From NCBI GenBank assembly GCA_947452415.1, contig CANGCT010000017.1, positions 1 to 37,249 of the forward strand: a stretch of DNA of 37,249 nucleotides. Reading direction: 5' to 3'. Positions 9,952 through 16,749 of this stretch are shown piece by piece. The notes under the pieces are model-generated. The model saw only the letters and a list, made by a program, of their open reading frames with translations. It had not been told where the DNA came from and did not search any database. The first letter of the stretch is position 1; every line of letters begins with the position of its first letter. The translations under genes were made by a program, and so were the position numbers. The DNA is from Flavobacteriaceae bacterium. Lineage in GTDB: Bacteria; Bacteroidota; Bacteroidia; Flavobacteriales; Flavobacteriaceae.

Positions 9952-10329
9952 GTGCCTAATCCAGCTTTCCATTCCAAGATTTTTTGCAAAATACTTTTTT
10001 TGTAAGCCCTAAAAAGAGCTTCCGTTGGTCGCTTTTTTAGGGCAACAAAAAATAGTATTTTCCTGCAAAATGCTTTCCATTACAATCTGGGGCAGAACAC
10101 GAGTAAGTGTTAGAAGAACCATTTTTATTAAATTTTAACTCTATTTACTTTTTTCGCAACCCCCAACTCCACACTCCCATCTTCCCACTCCTTAAATTGT
10201 CAAAAACATTCTTAATAACTTCTTTAGAGCCTGTTTTTAAAACCAATCGAATTCACTAAATTAGCAAGCCGAGGTTTATGCAAAAAGCATATACCAAACA
10301 GAACACAGTTAAATTCGATTTTTTTTAAA
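9952..10329. other. Intergenic region between ychF and parE with a hairpin element and a C-rich word repeat
   Basis: No gene is seen in these 378 bases; minus-strand frames reaching into it are shadows of ychF. The region holds a long inverted repeat (9988-10061) flanked by copies of GCTTTCCATT, a pyrimidine-rich word repeat (CCCAACTCC, ACTCCCATC, TTCCCACTCC) at about 10160-10191, and a possible weak parE promoter: TTTT at 10234-10237, 19 bp before TAAATTAG at 10257-10264 (one mismatch to TAnnTTTG). Confidence 0.6.
9964..10081. repeat. Hairpin-bearing intergenic repeat element with flanking 10-bp direct repeats
   Basis: Arms at 9988-10019 and 10031-10061 are nearly perfect inverted copies (AAAATACT, TTTTTTGT, GCCCTAAAAA) around the 11-nt loop TTCCGTTGGTC. 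The decamer GCTTTCCATT occurs on both sides (9964-9973 and 10072-10081). From memory this resembles dispersed hairpin repeats common between genes in Flavobacteriaceae, but copy number cannot be seen from one window. Confidence 0.6.
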
Positions 10330-12186
10330 ATGGCAGAACAAGATCAATATACCGAAGACAATATTCGTTCACTCGATTGGAAAGAACACATCCGAATGCG
10401 TCCTGGAATGTACATTGGGAAGCTTGGAGACGGTTCGTCGCCCGATGACGGAATCTATATTCTTCTAAAAGAAGTTATCGATAACTGCATCGACGAATTT
10501 GTAATGGGTGCCGGAAAAGTAATTGAAGTTACCATTAAAGACAAACTTGTTACGGTTCGCGATTATGGCCGTGGAATTCCCTTAGGAAAAGTAGTTGACG
10601 TTGTTTCTAAAATGAATACCGGTGGTAAATACGATTCCAAAGCCTTTAAAAAATCGGTGGGATTAAACGGAGTTGGTACCAAAGCTGTGAATGCTTTGTC
10701 CAATTATTTCCGTGTAGAATCCGTTCGTGATAACCAACAAAAAGCGGCAGAATTCTCAGAAGGTAATTTAGTTTTAGAAGAAGATGTTGTAGAATCTACT
10801 AAACGAAAAGGTACCAAGGTTGCATTCATTGCCGACGAAGCTATTTTCAAAAACTATAAATATCGAAATGAGTATATTATCAAAATGCTCAAAAATTACT
10901 GTTATTTAAATCGTGGATTATCGATTTATTATAATGGTGAAAAATACATTTCAGAATTTGGTTTAAAAGATTTACTAGAAGAAACCATCACTGAAGAAGA
11001 CATGCAATATCCTATCATTCATTTAGAGGGCGAAGATATTGAAATAGCATTAACCCACAGTAAATCACAATATTCCGAAGAATACCACTCCTTTGTAAAC
11101 GGACAAAATACCACCCAAGGAGGAACGCACTTAAATGCTTTTCGGGAGGCAATTGTTAAAACTATCCGAGACTATTACAACAAAGGTTTTGAAGCTTCTG
11201 ATATTCGTAAATCCATCGTTTCAGCAGTTTCCATAAAAGTGGAAGAGCCCGTTTTTGAAAGTCAAACCAAAACCAAATTAGGTTCCAATGATATTGGCCC
11301 TAATGGCCCTACTGTTCGCACCTTTATTAACGATTTCATCACAACCAAATTAGACAACTTTCTGCATAAAAATCCAGAAGTTGCCGATTTGCTTTTGCGC
11401 AAAATTTTGCAAGCCGAACGCGAACGAAAAGAACTTTCCGGAATTCGAAAATTAGCCAAAGACCGTGCTAAAAAATCAAATTTACACAATAAAAAATTGC
11501 GCGATTGTCGCGTGCATTTAACCGATGCCAAAAACCCACGAAGTCTAGAAAGTACGCTTTTTATTACCGAGGGAGATTCCGCTTCGGGTTCCATTACTAA
11601 AAGTCGTGATGTGAATACACAAGCTGTATTTAGTTTGCGCGGTAAACCCTTGAATTCCTATGGAATGTCCAAGAAAATTGTATACGAAAACGAAGAGTTT
11701 AATTTGCTTCAAGCGGCATTAAATATTGAAGAAGGTATTGAAGATTTGCGATACAACAACATTGTAATTGCAACCGATGCAGATGTGGATGGAATGCACA
11801 TTCGATTACTATTGATTACTTTTTTCTTACAATTTTTCCCAGAAATGATCAAAGAAGGGCATTTGTATATTTTGCAAACGCCATTGTTTAGAGTTCGAAA
11901 CAAAAAAGAAACGATCTACTGCTATTCCGATGAAGAGCGAAGAGATGCCATTGAAAAACTAAAACCGAAACCAGAAATCACCCGATTTAAAGGATTGGGA
12001 GAAATTTCTCCAGACGAGTTCAAGAATTTCATTGGTGAAAGTATTCGATTAGATCCAGTAATGTTAGATAAAGCAACTCCAATAGAAACTCTTTTAGAAT
12101 TTTATATGGGTAAAAACACGCCCGACAGACAGATATTTATTATCAATAATCTGAAAGTGGATTTGGATGTGGTAGAGGCAAGTTAA
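10330..12186 (+). CDS. parE: DNA topoisomerase IV subunit B (ParE)
   Basis: 618 residues, type IIA topoisomerase ATPase subunit. The GHKL ATPase motifs are clear: Glu48 and Asn52 in LKEVIDN, DYGRGIP at 78-84, and [14 protein letters not shown] from 111. The TOPRIM domain carries EGDSASG at 414-420 and DADVDG at 483-488, which bind the catalytic Mg2+. With ParC it forms the A2B2 enzyme that decatenates daughter chromosomes and relaxes supercoils using ATP. The assignment to ParE rather than GyrB rests on its linkage to the parC-type A subunit and on its length; GyrB would usually be a separate gene in this lineage. Unusually, parC does not follow directly: a HEPN/MNT pair starts 10 nt after the parE stop and appears co-transcribed. 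Confidence 0.93.
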   Translation: MAEQDQYTEDNIRSLDWKEHIRMRPGMYIGKLGDGSSPDDGIYILLKEVIDNCIDEFVMGAGKVIEVTIKDKLVTVRDYGRGIPLGKVVDVVSKMNTGGKYDSKAFKKSVGLNGVGTKAVNALSNYFRVESVRDNQQKAAEFSEGNLVLEEDVVESTKRKGTKVAFIADEAIFKNYKYRNEYIIKMLKNYCYLNRGLSIYYNGEKYISEFGLKDLLEETITEEDMQYPIIHLEGEDIEIALTHSKSQYSEEYHSFVNGQNTTQGGTHLNAFREAIVKTIRDYYNKGFEASDIRKSIVSAVSIKVEEPVFESQTKTKLGSNDIGPNGPTVRTFINDFITTKLDNFLHKNPEVADLLLRKILQAERERKELSGIRKLAKDRAKKSNLHNKKLRDCRVHLTDAKNPRSLESTLFITEGDSASGSITKSRDVNTQAVFSLRGKPLNSYGMSKKIVYENEEFNLLQAALNIEEGIEDLRYNNIVIATDADVDGMHIRLLLITFFLQFFPEMIKEGHLYILQTPLFRVRNKKETIYCYSDEERRDAIEKLKPKPEITRFKGLGEISPDEFKNFIGESIRLDPVMLDKATPIETLLEFYMGKNTPDRQIFIINNLKVDLDVVEAS

Positions 12187-12196
12187 ATGTATAACT

Positions 12197-12607
12197 ATGG
12201 AAAATCAAGATATTCGATGGAAACAAAGGTTTGAACATTTTGTAAATGCCTTCAAACAATTACGCAATGCAAAAAAAATAACATCTGAAAGAGAATTCAC
12301 AGAATTAGAACTTCAGGGTGTAATACAAGCTTTTGAAGTTTCTCAAGAACTTTCCTGGAAAGTAATGAAAGATTTTTTAGAAGAACAAGGAAAAACGGAT
12401 TTGTTTGGAAGTAAAAATGCTGTAAGAGAAGCATTTAATGTGGGGCTCATTTCGGATGGAGATATATGGCTTGATATGATTAAAAGTCGAAATGTTACTT
12501 CTTATATTTATGATGATAATGAAGTGAAAGTTATTTTAGAAACAATATTAAGTACCTATTTCCCAGTTTTTATTGCTTTTGAAATTAAAATGAAAAGTTA
12601 TTTATAA
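12197..12607 (+). CDS. HEPN-type protein, HI0074 family (nucleotidyltransferase substrate-binding; toxin-like partner)
   Basis: 136 residues, an all-helical HEPN domain of the HI0074 'nucleotidyltransferase substrate-binding' type (FVNAFKQLRNA, TELELQGVIQAFEVSQELSWKV, GLISDGDIWLDMIKSRN). HEPN proteins of HEPN/MNT modules are toxin RNases with an Rx4-6H motif followed by a Tyr that the MNT partner AMPylates. Here the motif reads R98-N-V-T-S-Y103-I-Y105: the Arg and the modifiable Tyr are present, but the His position is Tyr (codon TAT at 12503-12505). It starts 10 nt after parE and its stop overlaps the next start by one base (TAATG), so the pair is translationally coupled. Inferred role: regulatory or inactivated HEPN toxin subunit. 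The family call is firm; present activity is unknown. Confidence 0.85.
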   Translation: MENQDIRWKQRFEHFVNAFKQLRNAKKITSEREFTELELQGVIQAFEVSQELSWKVMKDFLEEQGKTDLFGSKNAVREAFNVGLISDGDIWLDMIKSRNVTSYIYDDNEVKVILETILSTYFPVFIAFEIKMKSYL

Positions 12608-12909
12608 TGTTCGGAATTTATCCTAAAAGTTATTACGAAATTAAGAAAAGTATTGAAGAATGTTCTTCAATCGATGAAGTAATAATATACGGATCTAGAG
12701 CTAAAGGTACTCCTAAAGAAGGGTCTGATATTGATTTAACACTTAAAGGAAATGTTACTAATGAAGATTTTAACAAGTTATGGCAAAAATTAGACGATAG
12801 TTATATTCCTTACAAATTTGATATTTCAATTTATTCAAATCTAAAATCAGAAAATTTAATTGAACACATCAACCAAGTAGGAAAAATATTTTACAAAAGA
12901 AAATACTGA
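12607..12909 (+). CDS. MNT-type minimal nucleotidyltransferase (antitoxin-like partner of the HEPN protein)
   Basis: 100 residues, a minimal DNA-polymerase-beta-like nucleotidyltransferase fold. The motif GS(R)AKG is at 29-34 (YGSRAKGTPKEGSDID), the two metal-binding Asp are D41 and D43, and the third carboxylate is D72 in YKFDIS, so the active site looks complete. In studied HEPN/MNT pairs this enzyme transfers AMP groups to the Tyr next to the HEPN motif and neutralises the toxin. The start codon overlaps the HEPN stop. The parC ATG lies 14 nt beyond its stop, which places the pair inside the parE-parC transcript. Base composition looks more AT-rich than in the flanking topoisomerase genes, consistent with acquisition (inference). 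Confidence 0.88.
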   Translation: MFGIYPKSYYEIKKSIEECSSIDEVIIYGSRAKGTPKEGSDIDLTLKGNVTNEDFNKLWQKLDDSYIPYKFDISIYSNLKSENLIEHINQVGKIFYKRKY

Positions 12910-12923
12910 AATATTCAGCATAA

Positions 12924-15644
12924 ATGAAAGACGAAGAAGAAGATAACATTGTTCCAAACGAAGACGAAACTAACGACGAGTTAAACGAATATACTAACGA
13001 GGAAATTAGTGAAGAAGGCTTTGAAGACCTAGTCTCTAAAGGCGGAAATCACTTTTACGAAAACGACGAAAATCCAGAAGATACCATAACCAAGGTTACA
13101 GGAATGTACAAAGATTGGTTTTTGGATTACGCTTCCTATGTAATTTTGGAGCGTGCCGTTCCTGCTATAGAAGATGGTTTTAAACCCGTGCAACGTCGTA
13201 TTATGCACTCGCTTAAAGAGTTGGATGATGGTCGTTACAATAAAGTCGCTAATGTTGTTGGGCATACGATGCAGTACCACCCTCACGGAGATGCAAGTAT
13301 TGGGGATGCTATGGTGCAAATTGGTCAAAAAGAATTACTAATTGACTGCCAAGGAAACTGGGGAAATATTCTTACAGGCGATAGTGCTGCGGCTTCAAGA
13401 TATATTGAAGCACGTTTGTCCAAATTTGCTTTGGAAGTTTTATATTCTCCAAAAATAACCGATTGGGGAATGTCTTATGATGGTCGTCGTGCAGAACCAA
13501 ACAATCTCCCAGTAAAATTCCCGTTGCTTTTGGCACAAGGTGCAGAAGGAATTGCTGTTGGACTTTCTACCAAAGTGTTGCCACACAATTTTAATGAATT
13601 GATTGATGCTTCCATAAAAATTTTAAAAGGGAAACCTTTTACTTTATATCCCGATTTTCAAACGGCTGGAATTGCCGATGTTTCCAATTATAATGATGGT
13701 TTGCGTGGCGGACGAGTTCGTGTTCGAGCCAAAATTGCGCAATTGGATAAACAAACGTTGGTGATTACTCAAATTCCGTTTTCAACTAATACATCAACTT
13801 TGATTGATAGTATTTTGAAAGCTAACGAAAAAGGGAAAATCAAAATCAAAAAAATTGAAGACAATACTGCTGCTGAAGTTGAGATATTAATTCATCTTTT
13901 TCCAGGGGTTTCTCCCGATAAATCTATTGATGCTTTGTATGCTTTTACGGCTTGCGAAACATCAGTGGCACCTTTAGGTTGTGTGATTGAGGATAATAAA
14001 CCTTTGTTTATTGGGGTTTCTGCTATGCTGAAAATTTCAACTGAAAGAACGGTAGAATTGTTGAAAGCAGAATTAGAAATTCAACTGGAAGAACTTAAAA
14101 ATAAATGGCATTTTTCTACTTTAGAAAAAATATTCATTCGAGAAGAAATGTACATTGATTTCAAATTGTATTCTGATAGAGAATCGCTTTATACTTATAT
14201 GTATAATCGTTTTGAGCCATTTAAAAAATCCTTTGTTAGAGATATTGAAGACGATGATTTGCAAAAATTAACGCAAATTCCGATGATTCGTATTACACGT
14301 TTTGACTCGGATAAAGCGGATGATTTTATCTCTAAATTGGAAGACGAAATGAAAGAAGTGCAACATCATTTAGACAATCTAATTGATTTTGCTATTGATT
14401 ATTTCACCCGTTTAAAAGAAAAATATGGAAAAGGCCGTGAACGTCAAACCGAGTTGCGAAGTTTCGAAAACATCGAAGCCACAAAAGTGGTTTTGAGAAA
14501 TACCAAACTCTATGTAAACAAGGAAGAAGGTTTCTTTGGAACGGGTTTGAAAAAAGACGAATATGTTGCCGATTGTTCGGATATTGACGATGTAATTGTT
14601 TTCTTGCGAGATGGGAAAATGATGATTGCCAAAGTAGATGACAAGAAATTTGTAGGCAAAGACATTATCCATATTGCAGTTTTTGATAAAAATGACAAGC
14701 GAACTATTTACAACATGATTTATCGTGATGGAAAAAATGGTTCTACATTTATAAAACGTTTCAATGTTTCGGGTGTAACTCGTGATAAATTTTACGATTT
14801 AACACAAGAAAATGCAGGTTCACAAGTTTCGTATTTCTCCGCAAATCCTAATGGTGAAGCAGAGGTAGTAACAATTTTATTACGCCAAGTTGGTAGTGTT
14901 AAAAAACTAAAATGGGACGTTGATTTTACCGATATTGCTATAAAAGGTCGTGCTTCTCGAGGAAATACAGTTACCAAATATCCAATTAAGAAAATTGAAT
15001 TGAAGGAGAAAGGAATTTCAACTTTGCGTCCGAGAAAAGTTTGGTTTGATGATACCGTTCAGCGTTTGAATGTTGATGGCAGAGGAGAATTACTAGGCGA
15101 ATTTAGACCAAATGATCGTTTGCTTATCATCAATCAATCTGGAAAATTGAAAACAATTATTCCAGAATTGACAACGCATTTTGAAGAAGACATGATTGTG
15201 ATGGAAAAATGGAATCCAAAGAAACCAATTTCTACTATTTATTATGATGGAGAAAAAGAGCGCTATTTTGTTAAACGTTTCTTGGTTGAAAATGAAAATA
15301 AAGAAGAAATTTTCATCACCGAACACGATAAATCACAATTAGAAATTGTTTCTACTGATTGGCGTCCAGTTGCTGAACTTGTTTTTGCTAAAGTAAAAGG
15401 AGTTCAAAAAGAAAATCAAACTATTGATTTGGAACAATTTATTACAGTGAAAGGAATTAAAGCGATAGGAAACCAATTGACTACGGATAAATTAAAACAA
15501 GTCAATCTGTTAGAATCGTTGCCATTTGAAGAGCCAATTGAAGAAATCCCTGAAGAAATAGAACTTTCTAGAGATGAGGCAGTTTCTGAAGATATTCAAA
15601 CCGAATTAGATGATGACGGACAAATAACCTTAAGTTTGGAGTAA
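12924..15644 (+). CDS. parC: DNA topoisomerase IV subunit A (ParC, GyrA-like)
   Basis: 906 residues, the DNA-cleaving subunit of topoisomerase IV. A very acidic N-terminal tail (about 1-55) precedes the winged-helix/tower core. The catalytic Tyr is Y160 in SAAASRYIEARL. The quinolone-resistance loop reads HPHGDASIGDAM (119-130): the residue aligned with E. coli GyrA Ser83 is Ala124, and Asp87 aligns with Asp128. Residues from about 530 form the divergent beta-pinwheel-like C-terminal domain, ending in another acidic tail. It works with ParE to pass DNA through double-strand breaks during segregation. Its ATG follows the MNT gene by 14 nt, so all four genes look like one operon. No hairpin terminator follows; the Xre/RES pair begins 78 nt later from its own promoter. 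Confidence 0.94.
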   Translation: MKDEEEDNIVPNEDETNDELNEYTNEEISEEGFEDLVSKGGNHFYENDENPEDTITKVTGMYKDWFLDYASYVILERAVPAIEDGFKPVQRRIMHSLKELDDGRYNKVANVVGHTMQYHPHGDASIGDAMVQIGQKELLIDCQGNWGNILTGDSAAASRYIEARLSKFALEVLYSPKITDWGMSYDGRRAEPNNLPVKFPLLLAQGAEGIAVGLSTKVLPHNFNELIDASIKILKGKPFTLYPDFQTAGIADVSNYNDGLRGGRVRVRAKIAQLDKQTLVITQIPFSTNTSTLIDSILKANEKGKIKIKKIEDNTAAEVEILIHLFPGVSPDKSIDALYAFTACETSVAPLGCVIEDNKPLFIGVSAMLKISTERTVELLKAELEIQLEELKNKWHFSTLEKIFIREEMYIDFKLYSDRESLYTYMYNRFEPFKKSFVRDIEDDDLQKLTQIPMIRITRFDSDKADDFISKLEDEMKEVQHHLDNLIDFAIDYFTRLKEKYGKGRERQTELRSFENIEATKVVLRNTKLYVNKEEGFFGTGLKKDEYVADCSDIDDVIVFLRDGKMMIAKVDDKKFVGKDIIHIAVFDKNDKRTIYNMIYRDGKNGSTFIKRFNVSGVTRDKFYDLTQENAGSQVSYFSANPNGEAEVVTILLRQVGSVKKLKWDVDFTDIAIKGRASRGNTVTKYPIKKIELKEKGISTLRPRKVWFDDTVQRLNVDGRGELLGEFRPNDRLLIINQSGKLKTIIPELTTHFEEDMIVMEKWNPKKPISTIYYDGEKERYFVKRFLVENENKEEIFITEHDKSQLEIVSTDWRPVAELVFAKVKGVQKENQTIDLEQFITVKGIKAIGNQLTTDKLKQVNLLESLPFEEPIEEIPEEIELSRDEAVSEDIQTELDDDGQITLSLE

Positions 15645-15664
15645 TATAAAAAGATGTTGAAAAA

Positions 15665-15724
15665 CTTGGAAATACTATTTAAATAGTATAAATTTGTATT
15701 GTAATTCTTTAAAAATTATACTAT
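15665..15724 (+). promoter_or_regulatory. Promoter and operator of the Xre/RES toxin-antitoxin pair
   Basis: A perfect -7 box TAAATTTG lies at 15689-15696. CTTG at 15665-15668 is a one-mismatch -33 element, 20 bp upstream. The space between them holds an 18-bp perfect palindrome, ATACTATTTAAATAGTAT (15672-15689), which touches the -7 box. A third half-site ATACTAT lies at 15718-15724, over the xre start codon. This is the layout expected for repression of the promoter by the HTH antitoxin (inference). Confidence 0.75.
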
Positions 15725-16238
15725 GAAAACAGTTTCTAAAAAATATGTTATTAAAAATAAAGATCAAAATGCTGTAAGTGAGCCTTTAGCACCTATTTAT
15801 TTAACTAATCCTGCTTATAATTTTTGGAATTCTTTTGTTTCAGGAATTGCAACCCCTATTAATAAAATGACTTCATTTGAAAAAATGACATTGCTTGATA
15901 AAGGGATAAATAAAAATGATTTAGAGCAATTTAAGTTAAAAGCTCAGTTAGATTACGATAAATTAGCTCAAGCTTTGTCGGTAACAAGAGCCACACTTAT
16001 CAGTAAGAAAAAAAATGAAGCTTACAGTGACAGTGTTTCAGAAAAAATACTTGCTTTAACTGATTTGTATTCTTATGGCTATGAAGTTTTTGAAAATGTT
16101 GGTAATTTCAATTCTTGGATGTTCGTTTCTAATAAAGCTTTATCCGGTAAAACTCCTTTTGATATCATTGATAATCAATTTGGTAGAGAAGAAGTGAAAA
16201 GCATTATAGGTCGTATAGAATATGGTATTTATTCTTAG
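15723..16238 (+). CDS. Xre/ParS-type antitoxin with DUF2384 (MbcA/ParS/Xre toxin-binding) domain
   Basis: 171 residues. About 66-110 is a helix-turn-helix-like segment (DLEQFKLKAQLDYDKLAQALSV, then TRATLISKKK). About 115-171 is the DUF2384 toxin-binding domain, ending in SWMFVSNKALSGKTPFDII and REEVKSIIGRIEYGIYS, which is highly typical. These antitoxins bind the RES toxin, cover its active site and repress their own promoter. The RES gene follows after only 3 nt. The first 50 residues are not part of the recognised domains. The promoter carries a palindrome suited to autorepression. Confidence is high from the C-terminal signature together with the neighbouring toxin. Confidence 0.93.
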   Translation: MKTVSKKYVIKNKDQNAVSEPLAPIYLTNPAYNFWNSFVSGIATPINKMTSFEKMTLLDKGINKNDLEQFKLKAQLDYDKLAQALSVTRATLISKKKNEAYSDSVSEKILALTDLYSYGYEVFENVGNFNSWMFVSNKALSGKTPFDIIDNQFGREEVKSIIGRIEYGIYS

Positions 16239-16241
16239 TTT

Positions 16242-16697
16242 ATGCTAGTTTACAGGATTGGTAAAGAGCAATTTTGCAATGATTTATCAGGTTTAGGTGC
16301 AAAATTATATGGTGGAAGATGGAATAGAATGGGTACACCTTGTGTGTACACTTCGCAAAGTAGGGCATTGTCTTTACTGGAATATTCAGTAAATATTGGC
16401 ATGGATTTTACTATTCCAAAACTGTGTTTTACAGTGATAGAAATTCAAGATAATTTGATTGAAGTAATTCCTGTAGAAAGTTTACCAAACAATTGGAAAG
16501 CAATTCCTGCAAGTTCCTCTACTAAAACATTTGGTTCCGATAAATTAACTCAATCTTCTTATCCTATAATTAGAGTTCCTTCAGTAATTATCCCTGATGA
16601 GTTTAATTTTATAATAAATCCTACTAATATTGATTCCAATGCAATTAAAATTGTTGCTGTGGAAGAGTACCAATACGATTATAGAATTAAGAGTTGA
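16242..16697 (+). CDS. RES-domain toxin (MbcT/ParT family, NAD+- or ADP-ribose-acting)
   Basis: 151 residues, one RES domain. The signature polar residues are visible: Arg26 in YGGRWN, Tyr36 in CVYTS, Glu47 in SLLEY and Ser114 in VPSV. RES toxins degrade NAD+ by phosphorolysis or hydrolysis (MbcT-like), or ADP-ribosylate a target such as PRPP synthetase (ParT). The sequence alone does not tell which reaction applies here. The ATG comes 3 nt after the antitoxin stop, so antitoxin and toxin are made from one message in the usual antitoxin-first order. No hairpin terminator is seen before fhs, 52 nt downstream. Length and motifs look intact, so it is probably active. Confidence 0.93.
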   Translation: MLVYRIGKEQFCNDLSGLGAKLYGGRWNRMGTPCVYTSQSRALSLLEYSVNIGMDFTIPKLCFTVIEIQDNLIEVIPVESLPNNWKAIPASSSTKTFGSDKLTQSSYPIIRVPSVIIPDEFNFIINPTNIDSNAIKIVAVEEYQYDYRIKS

Positions 16698-16749
16698 TAC
16701 TTTTTATTCTATTTATTTCAAAAATTATTTCAATTTTTAATATAAAATA

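Noticed and set aside
9622..9989. Two minus-strand frames over the end of ychF
   Set aside because: They overlap the conserved TGS domain and cross the ychF terminator; compositions (Phe/Tyr/Ser-rich) are typical of antisense shadows.
9964..10081. Phage or integron attachment site
   Set aside because: No integrase, tRNA or foreign gene is adjacent. The flanking decamers fit a small dispersed repeat better.
12187..12230. Mini-frame starting ATG 12187 right after the parE stop
   Set aside because: It ends after a few codons, overlaps the HEPN start out of frame and has no features; the HEPN frame explains the region.
10330..15644. Calling the topoisomerase pair GyrB/GyrA
   Set aside because: Linkage of the B and A genes, the short B subunit and the acidic-tailed A subunit fit ParE/ParC of this group, though a tree would be needed to settle it.
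16698..16749. Folate or one-carbon riboswitch ahead of fhs
   Set aside because: The gap is only 52 bases, AT-rich and without visible paired elements.
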